64,000 bases of DNA from Microvelia longipes (Eukaryota > Arthropoda > Insecta > Hemiptera > Veliidae): positions 51,517,224 through 51,581,223 of the forward strand of contig JACMZG010001908.1 of NCBI GenBank assembly GCA_018340805.1, written 5' to 3'. The notes under the pieces are model-generated. The model was not told the origin of the DNA. It saw nothing but the letters and a program-made list of their open reading frames with translations, and made no database searches. Below, piece by piece: positions 55,701 to 58,039 of the stretch (positions are counted from its first letter, which is position 1; the number at the start of each line of letters is the position of its first letter). The position numbers and the translations under genes were made by a program.

Positions 55701-58028
55701 TTCAGACTCGATTTACTTGTCCATATTAAAACATGGCCCTTTGACCATCTGCCTTTGATTTATATGTTTACCAATTTAAATTCAGTAACCAGCCTTTACA
55801 TTCTGTAAGTTTGTTGTAAGGAGACGACTCAGTACAAATTGTGGTTGAATTCACACTAATGTTTCACTAAGTCAAATTGGGGTTGAATTTACACTAATGT
55901 TTCACTAAGTCAAATTGCGGTTGAATTCACAGTAATTTTACACTAAGTCAAATTGTGGTTGGATTCACACTAATGTTTCACTAAGTCAAATTGTGGTTGA
56001 ATTCACACTAAAGTTTGACTGAGTCAAGTTGAGGTTGAATAAACACTAATGTTTCACTAAGTCAAATTGTGGGTGAATTCACACTAATGTTTCACTAAGT
56101 AAAATTGTGATTGAATTCACACTAATGTTTCACTAAGTCAAATTTTAGATATAGTACCTCTTTTTTGAGTTGAGTAATAAGAGCAGCCTGAGGATCCATA
56201 TTAACAATAGGTTTATTCTTGATTTTCCTCACTCTATCAGCGTACCTCAGGGTACAGATGGATTCTTCCTGGTTGGAGTCAGCCGGACTCACACATGCAA
56301 TCATTAGAGTGTATGAATTGCCTCCCAGTGAGTCTAGAACACAAAAACCAGGTATAACCTAATAGCCAACAGGGTTTCTACCAAACTCGAGACAAAATTA
56401 CAACTTTTGTTAATAAAAATTAATAATTAAATAATTAATCTTCATAGCCTAAATCATGATTTTTGCAAATAGCATGTTGGAGAAGGGGGAACAATTACTA
56501 TATATTCATTATTTATAGAAATTACCAACTTTTAAAGTTATCTTTAACATCATGAAATTTATAATTAATAATAATTAACTTAAAAAAAAAACAATACATT
56601 CTACTAAATTTTACTAATTACAGTTTTTAAACAGAAATCATTACAAGTGAGACTTTTTTGTTGAATCCCTTCAACTAATTTATCCATTTAGACAAAAGAT
56701 GGGCATATGGCAACTTTAAGAAAATATTTTATGTTCAGGCAGTTCTTTGCTGTGGTCTTAATAATTACCAACAAAGAAAAACATTTTCAAACAAGATATT
56801 ATACAATAAAAAATATATTACAATGATGACCAAATATTAAATAATAGGATGACTAGGATCCCTTGTTGAAAGCTCAGTAGATGTTCTGAACTATTTTTGG
56901 GCTGCTGTCAAAAAATAGTTTTGTGGTATCTTCATTCTTATTAACAAAGATTTTTTTACGTAGGGTCATATTAGTTTTCGTACATGGCGGCATGTGTGAC
57001 TAGTCCATAGTGTGCTCAGTTCATCTACACCAGCTTGACTATGGCTAAGCTCACCACTCTGGCTAGCACCAACTACCAGTACACGGTGTGCTTAGGTCAT
57101 CTAGTCTTACTAGCTCCTCTGATCACATTACTCTCACTTGACCCGGCATAGTTCAACCAGTTTCACCAATCCCATCAGGTCCTCTAGCATCCGACCTTCA
57201 TCTCTATTAGCACACAGGACCTTAACTTTTAGTGCGCTGGAGACAATAAAAACATGGATCCAGACTTGTCTTAGATGAAACAGGAACCAAACCCGCATTA
57301 GCACATTAGGAGCCAAGGAAACCACGTAAAACCCTAGCTGGGTTGACCAGCCTTGAATTCAAGACCTCCTGAGTGTTCGGTACAAGGGATAACCTCTTAT
57401 TAAGGAATGTAATAAATTATTACATAACATACAACATAGAATTTTTAACTAAATTTGTAATGTAATAATTTTGATGAAATAAAGATCATTATTATTATTA
57501 CAGAATAGATCTTACTGAAAAGGGCATCTCAAATTAGCAAATATCAAAACTAAATTGTCACAATTTTGATTAACTTTGAGATAAATACCTTGGAAAAAAC
57601 AAGTGAGTTTAGAGATAATTACCCTTGAGGTAAGTAAGTAAGCATAGAGAAAATACCTTGGAGTAAACAGTGAGTTTACAGATAAATACCTTGAGTAGTG
57701 AGTTTACAGATAAATACCTTGGAGTAAACAAGTGAGCATAGAGATAAATACCTTGGAGTAAACAAGTGAGCATAGAGATAAATACCTTGGAGTAAACTAG
57801 TAAGCATAGAGATAAATACCTTGGAGTAAGCGAGTGAGTTTGCTATCCCTGTAGTTAATGTAAGAGCATGCTCCACTGCCAAGCTGTGATATAACATTAC
57901 CCAGATGTAAAAGACCTCTATTAATATTAATTCCTTCTTTTAATCTGTCAGCTGTGGCGCACGTTTTCTTAGCTCTTTCAGATCCTGCTAAGTCAACTAA
58001 GTGAAATTTTGATAAAACAGAATTCTTC
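16098..58028 (-). CDS. KIF4: Chromokinesin KIF4/Klp3A, 15 exons, both ends incomplete
   Basis: Fifteen minus-strand exons join with correct AG/GT borders and compatible phases to about 779 codons. KIF4 is a plus-end-directed kinesin that binds chromosomes and PRC1 and controls anaphase midzone length and chromosome condensation. In gene order the exons give: motor from switch II ([10 protein letters not shown]) through [13 protein letters not shown] and [31 protein letters not shown] and neck ([16 protein letters not shown]); a coiled coil with [19 protein letters not shown] and [16 protein letters not shown], typical of KIF4; [16 protein letters not shown]; then an acidic segment with a [10 protein letters not shown] nuclear-localisation-like patch. 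The P-loop and first part of the motor (about 220 residues) are not in the window. The last exon found ends at a good donor, so more 3' sequence is expected; the family's cysteine-rich domain was not seen between 6100 and 16097. No frameshift or stop occurs inside the exons, so the gene looks functional. Confidence 0.9.
16412..16477. repeat. (CA)n(TA)n compound microsatellite
   Basis: A CA run passes directly into a TA run inside the KIF4 intron, about 190 bp before the exon at 16226 in gene sense. A separate (TA)n run lies at 16665-16703. Confidence 0.95.
17305..17693. mobile_element. hAT-like MITE with 8-bp target duplication
   Basis: The ends GGTACTTATTTACTTGGTTC (17305) and the complementary CCAAGTAAATAAGTGCC (to 17693) form terminal inverted repeats of about 25 bp. 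The flanks CAGTACAC (17297-17304 and 17694-17701) are a perfect 8-bp duplication. Inside, the TTCCCAAC/GTTGGGA motif recurs, so each half also folds on itself. It carries no transposase frame. Confidence 0.85.
17702..19100. other. KIF4 intron, AT-rich, possible hAT end
   Basis: No gene. At about 18609 the sequence CAGGGGTTGGTAATCCATGG followed by GCAGACC resembles a hAT-type terminus, but I did not find the matching end. Confidence 0.4.
19105..19395 (+). repeat. ~26-bp AT-rich minisatellite
   Basis: About eleven copies of a unit like ATTAAACATTTCTGTTTAAT plus ATATAG, with moderate divergence. Confidence 0.9.
19440..20305 (+). mobile_element. Family A copy, 3' half, split by a hAT-like element
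   Basis: It shows GCGGGTTAATGACATTATAA, then CTCTAGCA, then resumes after the insertion with ATGATAACAGACACACACAC, AAAACCACTCAGGTGGC and the typical right end near 20280. The family A body is split at 19668-20098. Confidence 0.75.
19668..20098. mobile_element. Non-autonomous hAT element nested in family A
   Basis: The left end CAGTGGTTCCCAACC (19668) is mirrored by GGTTGGGAACCA at the right, with subterminal GGGACCCC motifs inverted on both sides. The 8-bp duplication CTCTAGCA flanks it (19660-19667 and 20099-20106). CAGTGGTTCCCAACC is a typical hAT terminus. The last 2-3 bases of the right end are missing or merged with the duplication. It is 431 bp long with no transposase. Confidence 0.85.
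20458..20571 (-). CDS. KIF4: KIF4 exon (end of coiled coil)
   Basis: 38 codons in phase 0, acceptor TTGTTTTAG and donor GTAAGA. It carries [20 protein letters not shown], a helical segment that leads out of the coiled coil. It lies between the exons at 24028-24126 and 16098-16226. Confidence 0.85.
20700..20900 (+). repeat. Leader repeat shared with 51450-51640
   Basis: It contains GATAACTGCCGTAAAAATAG, a GATTTTGATAAAATTT core and TCAGAGCTATATAGTT. A diverged copy in the same orientation lies at 51450-51640. Both copies are followed by GCTCGCTTCGC-type satellite arrays. Confidence 0.7.
21250..21740 (-). repeat. GCTCGCTTCGC-type satellite array, inverted
   Basis: Seven to eight monomers of about 58 bp, reading CGCAATCTAGCGAGCAAAGC plus a T run and GTAAAATTCTAAATATA. 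On the minus strand this is the GCTTTGCTCGCTAGATTGCG monomer also found at 335-545 and 51.7-53.7 kb. Monomers differ mainly in the length of the T run. Minus-strand open frames across it are repeat artefacts. Confidence 0.95.
22311..22953. repeat. Inverted-repeat element with ~65-bp arms
   Basis: The arm 22311-22378 (AAAGTGATGTATAAATTCAT, then GGGGTGGGGG and GGGACACAGTGGTCCAACTT) recurs inverted at 22891-22953. The internal 0.5 kb has no gene. A hAT-like CAGCGATTCTTAAACCTTGG lies just outside at about 22262. Class unknown. Confidence 0.65.
23184..23400 (+). repeat. 31-bp minisatellite
   Basis: Seven copies of a 31-bp unit: CCTAGAAAGAGCAAATGCGG followed by GTATTGTCAGT. Two variants (ATGTGGG and ATGCGGG) alternate. 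Confidence 0.95.
24028..24126 (-). CDS. KIF4: KIF4 exon (inter-coil segment)
   Basis: 33 codons in phase 0, acceptor CTATTTTTCAG and donor GTATATG. It reads [20 protein letters not shown], then an acidic, lysine-ended stretch. It is less conserved than its neighbours but the borders and phase fit. Confidence 0.75.
24519..24632 (-). CDS. KIF4: KIF4 exon (coiled coil)
   Basis: 38 codons in phase 0, acceptor TTATTTGCAG and donor [26 protein letters not shown] shows heptads of leucine at a/d positions and high charge. Confidence 0.85.
24690..25040. repeat. Overlapping duplications with 15-bp hairpin, next to KIF4 exon
   Basis: AAAGAGATAAGAATGTTTTG occurs at about 24745 and again at about 24937. 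GCCACTTGGCCCTCAGCTGC occurs at about 24859 and about 24999. A perfect hairpin (stem TGGCCAATTACATCT, 24829-24843 and 24849-24863) sits between them. Confidence 0.75.
25050..25155 (-). mobile_element. Family A fragment, inverted
   Basis: On the minus strand it reads TTGAAACTCTGTAGCATG, then ATGATAACAGACACACAC and a GTGAAAACCATTGAGG-type segment, matching the 3' third of family A. Confidence 0.65.
25349..25485 (-). CDS. KIF4: KIF4 exon (QRW motif, coiled coil)
   Basis: Acceptor GTTATTTAG, donor GTAAGC. It completes a split aspartate codon from the previous exon and reads [20 protein letters not shown], closely matching the KQRWE..A.I.EAK.ALK region of animal KIF4. It is the most diagnostic segment of the tail half. 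Confidence 0.9.
25640..25745 (+). mobile_element. Family A 5' fragment
   Basis: It shows GCAGGGTACCTCGGAATTCA followed by two TTCGCTACGCTCATCCTC-type motifs. It lies about 155 bp upstream, in gene sense, of the KIF4 acceptor at 25486. Confidence 0.7.
25990..27325 (+). repeat. 38-bp minisatellite with higher-order structure
   Basis: About 35 copies of a 38-bp unit that starts AGCCTTGGGAGCTAACTAGT and ends TCTCTGTAGCTTGTC. Variant units (GAACTATTTAG, TATGGCTTGTC, GTTCATC, TAGGGTGTC) recur in the same order about 380 bp apart (compare 26567 onward with 26946 onward), so blocks of ten units were amplified together. It lies in a KIF4 intron. Confidence 0.95.
27410..27431. repeat. (AAT)n microsatellite
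   Basis: A short uninterrupted TAA run inside the same KIF4 intron. Confidence 0.9.
27939..28125. repeat. Cluster of three hairpins
   Basis: Hairpin 1: stem CGGGAAAAAC (27939-27948 with 27953-27962). Hairpin 2: perfect 17-bp stem TTTCTTTAGAATCAGCG (27984-28000 with 28010-28026), 9-nt loop. Hairpin 3: 23-bp arms with two mismatches (28073-28095 with 28103-28125), 7-nt loop. No known element explains the series. Confidence 0.9.
28386..28530 (-). CDS. KIF4: KIF4 exon (coiled coil)
   Basis: Acceptor GTTTTTTCAG, donor GTTCCA. It reads [20 protein letters not shown] at its end, matching the RSAQIADLQQKLL segment of animal KIF4, and leaves one base to be completed by the exon at 25485. The donor lacks the usual +3 to +6 bases, yet the frame join to the next exon is exact. 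Confidence 0.88.
28590..28731 (+). mobile_element. Family A copy, left part, split by a LINE
   Basis: It has GGGGTACCTCAGAAACTCTC and two motifs of the CTTGCTTCGCATGTCTTCAG type. The copy resumes after the LINE at 30013-30125 with CGTCCTCAGACAATTCATAT and GTCACCCATCCAGTGATCAG. Confidence 0.75.
28744..29770 (+). pseudogene. LINE ORF2 remnant: RNase H domain and C-terminal zinc motif
   Basis: One frame to 29303 gives [18 protein letters not shown] and then RNase H motifs VWYTDGSK (first Asp), FQAEIFAI (Glu) and IFTDSQAAI (Asp). After a frameshift and an in-frame stop the last motif [14 protein letters not shown] follows at 29335. A third segment, from about 29600, reads [16 protein letters not shown] and [18 protein letters not shown], the terminal CHC-type motif of Jockey-like ORF2. 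RNase H would remove RNA from the hybrid during retrotransposition. The frame breaks make this copy inactive. Confidence 0.85.
28744..30012 (+). mobile_element. 5'-truncated Jockey-like LINE with 12-bp target duplication
   Basis: The duplication TACTTCGCTCGT lies at 28732-28743 and 30013-30024. The insert starts inside ORF2 and ends in an AATAATAAATAAT tail, as target-primed reverse transcription would leave. It lies in the family A copy that straddles it and inside a KIF4 intron. Confidence 0.85.
30492..30677 (-). CDS. KIF4: KIF4 exon (stalk with WAKHSL..LLDDR)
   Basis: 62 codons in phase 0, acceptor CACATTTACAG and donor GTAAAA. It contains [20 protein letters not shown], aligned with the [20 protein letters not shown] block of animal KIF4. 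Confidence 0.9.
31692..32156 (+). pseudogene. Transposon protein N-terminal part (LFDIAH...EEDIDFL motif)
   Basis: A 154-residue frame contains [16 protein letters not shown] and then [17 protein letters not shown], a block I associate with proteins of arthropod DNA transposons, ahead of the catalytic part. It lies inside the inverted-repeat element. Function unknown; DNA binding or oligomerisation would be a guess. Confidence 0.5.
32505..33060 (+). pseudogene. Broken transposase catalytic region
   Basis: In shifting frames the stretch reads [16 protein letters not shown] (from about 32525), [19 protein letters not shown] (about 32605-32660) and, near 32918-32955, [16 protein letters not shown]. 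These have the order seen in RNase H-fold transposases of related elements (Asp-bearing CFDTT, then CRHH..E, then HARWM). Stops and frameshifts between them show inactivity. Confidence 0.55.
33922..34283. repeat. ~130-bp near-perfect inverted repeat with 95-bp spacer
   Basis: The left arm (about 33922-34050; includes AAGGATTTGGCAAAAGAATG) recurs inverted at about 34143-34283. The spacer repeats CCTGCATTGGTTGAAAAG once more. No coding sequence. It lies between the DNA transposon and a Penelope-like fold-back. Confidence 0.85.
34453..34493 (-). ncRNA. Hammerhead ribozyme motif, fold-back copy 1, minus strand
   Basis: Minus strand: CTGACGA core, stem II GACCT/AGGTC with loop CTTGTT, GAAA core, then AGCCCT and C. 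The stem III palindrome AGCGCT of other copies is changed to AGCCCT here, which would weaken it. Stem I is GGCA with TGC. Confidence 0.6.
34635..34682 (+). ncRNA. Hammerhead ribozyme motif, fold-back copy 1, plus strand
   Basis: CTGATGA core, stem II GACCT/AGGTC, GAAA, AGCACT, C at the expected cleavage position, and stem I AAGGCA with TGCTTT. One base of the stem III palindrome is altered. Confidence 0.65.
34991..35212 (-). CDS. KIF4: KIF4 exon (central coiled coil, most diagnostic)
   Basis: 74 codons in phase 0, acceptor TATTTTTGTAG and donor GTAAAT. It reads [20 protein letters not shown] and [17 protein letters not shown], nearly the same as the VQLMRQMKEDAEKFR.W and VLRRKTEEAAAANKRL segments of vertebrate KIF4. 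Confidence 0.95.
35345..36170 (+). mobile_element. Family A, near full-length copy
   Basis: Same order of landmarks as 10637-11410: GGGTATGGGGTACATTGGAA, TTCGCTCGTACTCA, CTTGCTTTGCTCGTCTTCAG, a CATATGTTAGTCTTATACAT segment, ATGATAACAGACACACACAC, and GCGAAAACCACATAAAAGGC, ending near GTAGAAATGAGAAAAAGTAA. A poly-A run at 36002-36026 interrupts it. It starts about 130 bp upstream, in gene sense, of a KIF4 acceptor. Confidence 0.75.
36180..38110. other. KIF4 intron, AT-rich, no gene
   Basis: It holds a perfect 14-bp hairpin (CAATTTAACAATTT, 36482-36495 with 36505-36518) and a poly-A run after GCCAATAAAGAACTTGTTTA near 36870-36899. The latter looks like the 3' end of a retroposed sequence; a related end, GCCTATAATGAACTTGATTA, occurs near 28277. 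Confidence 0.5.
38169..38217 (-). ncRNA. Hammerhead ribozyme motif, copy 2, minus strand (left arm)
   Basis: Minus strand: stem I ATAGGCA, core CTGAAGA, stem II GACCT/AGGTT, core GAAA, stem III palindrome AGCGCT, cleavage base C, stem I' TGCTTTAT. A loopless AGCGCT stem III suggests action as a dimer, as known for Penelope-type hammerheads. Confidence 0.8.
38489..39424 (-). CDS. Penelope-like reverse transcriptase C-terminus plus GIY-YIG endonuclease (partial)
   Basis: The frame is open for 311 codons from an upstream in-frame stop; a true start is absent because the element is 5'-truncated. Residues 18-21 are YVDD, the reverse transcriptase catalytic box, within [15 protein letters not shown]. 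The thumb region follows ([30 protein letters not shown]). Residues 224-239 hold [10 protein letters not shown] and AEYLGQTGR, the GIY and YIG motifs with a CxxC insert typical of Penelope-like elements, then STRLSEH and FLENLEI (likely catalytic Glu). The ORF ends in GDLNLNER just inside the left inverted arm. The protein would nick the target and copy the RNA. The missing N-terminal half means this copy cannot move alone. It is on the same strand as KIF4, within an intron. Confidence 0.9.
   Translation of the reverse strand: MDDINNPFRKYIKFWKRYVDDIFVVWVGSINKLDAFLEYLNNCKHYLKFTLEVEEGGKLNYLDVSIFRKESQLIFEVYRKPTSTDNVILADSHHPWCHKMAAFNSFIYRLLTLPLDQEAYLKEYNIICDIARANGYRVEIVDKIIRKKEARLVLRAMNSHYDQDTLEPENIKQWCSIPYVGILSQRLGSVLKSSNLNVSFSNHKTLKTYLSNVKDPIPLESRSGVYKVQCGECQAEYLGQTGRKLSTRLSEHLKRASSNFYIHLITDNHVNAPHKTCILHYGDKGRKLNFLENLEIFRSQDTVGDLNLNER
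39750..39798 (+). ncRNA. Hammerhead ribozyme motif, copy 2, plus strand (right arm)
   Basis: ATAGGCA, CTGAAGA, stem II GACCT/AGGTC (five pairs), GAAA, AGCGCT, C, TGCTTTAT. All core positions are kept and stem I pairs with one bulge. Confidence 0.8.
40091..40235 (-). CDS. KIF4: KIF4 exon (coiled coil)
   Basis: It completes an AAT codon split after the exon at 44273. Acceptor TTTGATTTCAG, donor [26 protein letters not shown] and [18 protein letters not shown] align with the [27 protein letters not shown] region of vertebrate KIF4. Confidence 0.9.
40236..41570. other. KIF4 intron, AT-rich, possible hAT end
   Basis: No gene. On the minus strand CAGTGGTTTTTAAAGTGGGG (near 40958-40977) resembles a hAT terminus, followed inward by GATCACAAACAAATTTG. 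No matching end was found. Confidence 0.4.
41575..42146 (-). mobile_element. LINE 3' fragment, minus strand (first of two)
   Basis: Its minus-strand 3' end is AAATAAAGATTATTATTTAT. At the other side a reading [16 protein letters not shown] near 42080-42140, in broken frame, resembles the YG...WG....IF.LQKR thumb motif that closes LINE reverse transcriptases. Confidence 0.5.
42148..42996 (-). mobile_element. LINE 3' fragment, minus strand (second of two)
   Basis: The (AAAT)n tail lies at 42148-42171. On the minus strand the coding end reads [20 protein letters not shown] and, further on, [19 protein letters not shown] and [20 protein letters not shown], typical of the thumb of LINE reverse transcriptases. 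Two thumb-like segments in a row hint at recombined or nested copies. It ends exactly at the Harbinger-like element. Confidence 0.6.
42997..44261 (-). mobile_element. Harbinger-like element with ~400-bp inverted repeats
   Basis: The ends GGCCGTATTCAAGACGTTTT and AAACGTCTTTGAATACGGGC are inverted copies, flanked by TAA (42994-42996 and 44262-44264), a 3-bp duplication. The arms carry 11-12-bp tandem repeats of the TTTTCCTAACA type (43015-43190) and the complement (44030-44245). They then continue as an ordinary inverted repeat (ACGACACACTTTGTCG zone at 43377 against 43873) for about 400 bp per side. A Myb-like frame is in the centre. The 3-bp TAA duplication and Myb-like protein suggest PIF/Harbinger; a DDE transposase is absent. 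Confidence 0.75.
43457..43570 (-). CDS. Myb/SANT-like DNA-binding domain, first part
   Basis: From [20 protein letters not shown] the frame continues [17 protein letters not shown] and meets a stop or a GTAAAC donor-like site. The pattern FT..Q...L...I..HK..IENK.SD is that of the Myb/SANT-like proteins carried by Harbinger transposons and related host genes. In an autonomous element this protein binds the ends with the transposase. Only 37 residues remain, so it is either a first exon or a truncated remnant. Confidence 0.5.
   Translation of the reverse strand: MAELFTPDQLNFLFESIARHKQTIENKKSDCVKRISG
44273..44466 (-). CDS. KIF4: KIF4 exon (coiled coil), donor beside a transposon
   Basis: Acceptor TATTTATATAG, donor [26 protein letters not shown] follows the family's LNKALALKEALARKMTQND. 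It leaves two bases (AA) to be joined to T at 40235. The Harbinger-like element begins at intron position +12. Confidence 0.9.
44900..45157 (-). mobile_element. tRNA-derived SINE
   Basis: On the minus strand the head reads CTGTGGTCTAGGTCGTTAAG (A box, near 45131-45152) and then TCTGGGGTTCGCATCCCAGG (B box, near 45068-45090). The tRNA-like part is extended by an insert between the boxes. The body ends with CCTGCGGCCCTGG and AAGGCCGCAAGGCTC motifs near 44915-44945. Confidence 0.7.
45430..45590. repeat. Short TA, A and TG simple repeats
   Basis: A (TA)n run lies at about 45428-45446, an A-rich run at about 45534-45554, and TATATATATTTATATATTTA then TGTGTGTGTG to about 45591. Confidence 0.85.
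45713..46183. mobile_element. MITE with ~160-bp inverted repeats and TA ends
   Basis: The arms share GTATTGAC(C/T)AGGGGTCAAT, an ATGAGG/ATGGGGTGAT block and a TATATGTAAAAAAAAT block. The outer end TATACAGGGTGTTAGGTGAT is clear on the right and diverged on the left. TA at each border fits a Tc1/mariner-type insertion. No transposase. Confidence 0.7.
46184..46938. other. KIF4 intron, AT-rich
   Basis: No gene. A TA/TTA-rich low-complexity block lies at about 46640-46780. GGGTTCGGGACACTAACAAG near 46533 resembles the left end of family A but the rest does not match well. Confidence 0.5.
46939..47100 (-). CDS. KIF4: KIF4 exon (acidic linker)
   Basis: 54 codons in phase 0, acceptor TTCTGTTTTAG and donor GTAAGT. 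Very acidic: [20 protein letters not shown], then [16 protein letters not shown], which fits the TTQHALRQAQMSKEL start of the next coil in vertebrate KIF4. Confidence 0.88.
47270..48810 (+). mobile_element. LINE 3' fragment, plus strand, interrupted by a second LINE
   Basis: The left part has [19 protein letters not shown] (about 47400-47465), the end of an RNase H domain. After the insertion the ORF resumes at 48087 and runs to 48528 with [20 protein letters not shown] and [19 protein letters not shown], the C-terminal CCHC-like motif of ORF2. An (AAAT)n tail lies at about 48793-48809. Frames are broken at the left, so it is inactive. Confidence 0.85.
47531..48070 (-). mobile_element. Second LINE, nested, minus strand, with 16-bp target duplication
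   Basis: TAAAAGCAACCTTAAG flanks it on both sides (47515-47530 and 48071-48086). On the minus strand it starts at [20 protein letters not shown], the end of RNase H, and later reads [16 protein letters not shown] in broken frame. It is of the same clade as the LINE at 28744 (compare GPEPVLP and GPEPIVA). Confidence 0.9.
48811..49420. other. KIF4 intron, no recognisable feature
   Basis: AT-rich sequence with stops in all frames; nothing else seen. Confidence 0.5.
49425..49974 (+). mobile_element. Internally deleted mariner-like element with ~190-bp inverted repeats
   Basis: It begins TACAGGGTCCGACAGGGAGG and ends in the complement CACACCTCCCTGTA, with TA at each border. The inverted arms of about 190 bp include TAATAGCTACACACTCATTT and AAGTGGTGTCCGTTTTTGTC. 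The left tip holds ten extra bases. The middle keeps only the transposase 3' end. Confidence 0.85.
49641..49850 (+). pseudogene. Mariner-like transposase C-terminal fragment
   Basis: It reads [20 protein letters not shown], where the Asp of PCDYFLWG is the third catalytic residue of mariner-type DDD transposases, then [16 protein letters not shown] and a stop. A later GHHLSDVIF is the usual end of the protein, lying within the right inverted arm. Confidence 0.8.
50717..50842 (-). CDS. KIF4: KIF4 exon (start of stalk)
   Basis: 42 codons in phase 0, acceptor TTACTTTTAG and donor [26 protein letters not shown] and [18 protein letters not shown] fit the ANEKMNAKLEEL and VEIICNLQQLI region of vertebrate KIF4, and it joins the exon at 55378 directly. 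Confidence 0.82.
50850..51450. other. KIF4 intron, one plus-strand open frame of unknown meaning
   Basis: A G run of ten lies at about 50896-50905. From there both strands stay open for about 200 bp, but no known domain is visible. It may be a transposon fragment. Confidence 0.35.
51450..51640 (+). repeat. Leader repeat, second copy
   Basis: GAGATAACTGCCATAAATAT, ATTTTGATCAAATTTGG and TCAGAGCTGTATAGTTTTTG match 20700-20900. The satellite array starts a few bases after it. Confidence 0.7.
51660..53300 (+). repeat. GCTCGCTTCGC-type satellite, dimeric array
   Basis: About 15 dimers of roughly 108 bp. Monomer A: GGCTCGCTTCGGTTGCTAGA, TTGTGTATAGTTACAATAAG, GCATAGTAAAA. Monomer B: GGCTCGCTTCGCTTGCTAGA, CTGCATGTAGTCACAATAAT, ACATAGTGAAA. 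The first few monomers are less regular. Short deletions recur in single dimers. Confidence 0.95.
53300..53700. repeat. Degenerate and inverted monomers at the array edge
   Basis: Diverged plus-strand monomers (to about 53510) are followed by monomers in the other orientation (AAGTGAGCAAAGCAAGCCC, CTAGTGAGCAAAGCGAGTCC, CCAGCGAGTGAAGCGAGCC), so the array edge is an inversion point. Confidence 0.8.
53866..53909 (-). ncRNA. Hammerhead ribozyme motif, copy 3, minus strand
   Basis: Stem I TAGCA, CTGATGA, stem II GACCT/AGGTT, GAAA, AGCGCT, T at the cleavage position, TGCTA. All core bases present, stem I five perfect pairs. Confidence 0.82.
54521..54564 (+). ncRNA. Hammerhead ribozyme motif, copy 3, plus strand
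   Basis: Same 44 bases as the partner motif in inverted orientation, with TAGCA/TGCTA stem I, CTGATGA and GAAA cores and the AGCGCT palindrome. Confidence 0.82.
54680..54835 (+). repeat. AT-rich tandem repeat
   Basis: Several copies of a TTTTTATAGTATTTATATTA plus TAGTATTGTA unit of about 30-35 bp. Confidence 0.8.
55378..55557 (-). CDS. KIF4: KIF4 exon (after neck)
   Basis: 60 codons in phase 0, acceptor GCTTTTGCAG and donor [20 protein letters not shown] begins it and [16 protein letters not shown] closes it, in the place of the LQVLLLQAHGG and ENEKLSRGLSEA segments of vertebrate KIF4. Confidence 0.88.
55595..55735 (+). mobile_element. Family A 5' fragment
   Basis: GGGTAGGGTAACTCAAAACT, TTCGCTACTC and TTTGCTTATCCTCAGAATAT match the left end of family A. 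It starts about 35 bp upstream, in gene sense, of the acceptor at 55558. Confidence 0.65.
55840..56148 (+). repeat. 38-bp minisatellite touching a KIF4 splice donor
   Basis: Eight copies of a 38-bp unit (ACACTAATGTTTCACTAAGT, CAAATTGTGGTTGAATTC). The last copy ends about 8 bp from the donor at 56156-56157. It is unrelated in sequence to the 38-bp array at 26 kb. Confidence 0.93.
56158..56333 (-). CDS. KIF4: KIF4 exon (end of motor and neck)
   Basis: Acceptor GTTCTAG, donor GTACTA. It completes the Asp codon of LLQD and gives [20 protein letters not shown], then STLRYAD-like [19 protein letters not shown], the last motor helix and neck linker. Closely matches animal KIF4. Confidence 0.95.
56340..57060. 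other. KIF4 intron, AT-rich, no recognisable feature
   Basis: No coding sequence or clear repeat seen. Confidence 0.5.
57070..57395 (-). mobile_element. Probable SINE
   Basis: On the minus strand AGGTCTTGAATTCAAGG near 57350-57368 resembles a B box, followed by CTAGGGTTTTACGTGGTTTC and GCTAATGCGGGTTTGGTTCC, the type of body seen in arthropod SINEs. The A box is poorly preserved. Confidence 0.45.
57595..57836 (+). repeat. 34-bp tandem repeat made of the exon end plus splice donor
   Basis: About seven units of GATAAATACCTTGGAGTAAA plus CAAGTGAGCATAGA. On the minus strand each unit is a copy of the last 20 bases of the motor exon, joined to its GTATTTATC donor. The first unit in gene sense is the real exon border at 57820. 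The copies are diverged and some carry short deletions. Confidence 0.9.
57820..58028 (-). CDS. KIF4: KIF4 exon (motor: switch II to microtubule-binding helix)
   Basis: Acceptor TTTGTTTAG, donor [21 protein letters not shown] contains the switch [28 protein letters not shown] and [11 protein letters not shown] are the kinesin helices that contact the microtubule. It starts with the last base of a split codon, so a preceding exon is required; that exon is not in the window. Confidence 0.95.
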
Positions 58029-58039
58029 CTAAACAAATA

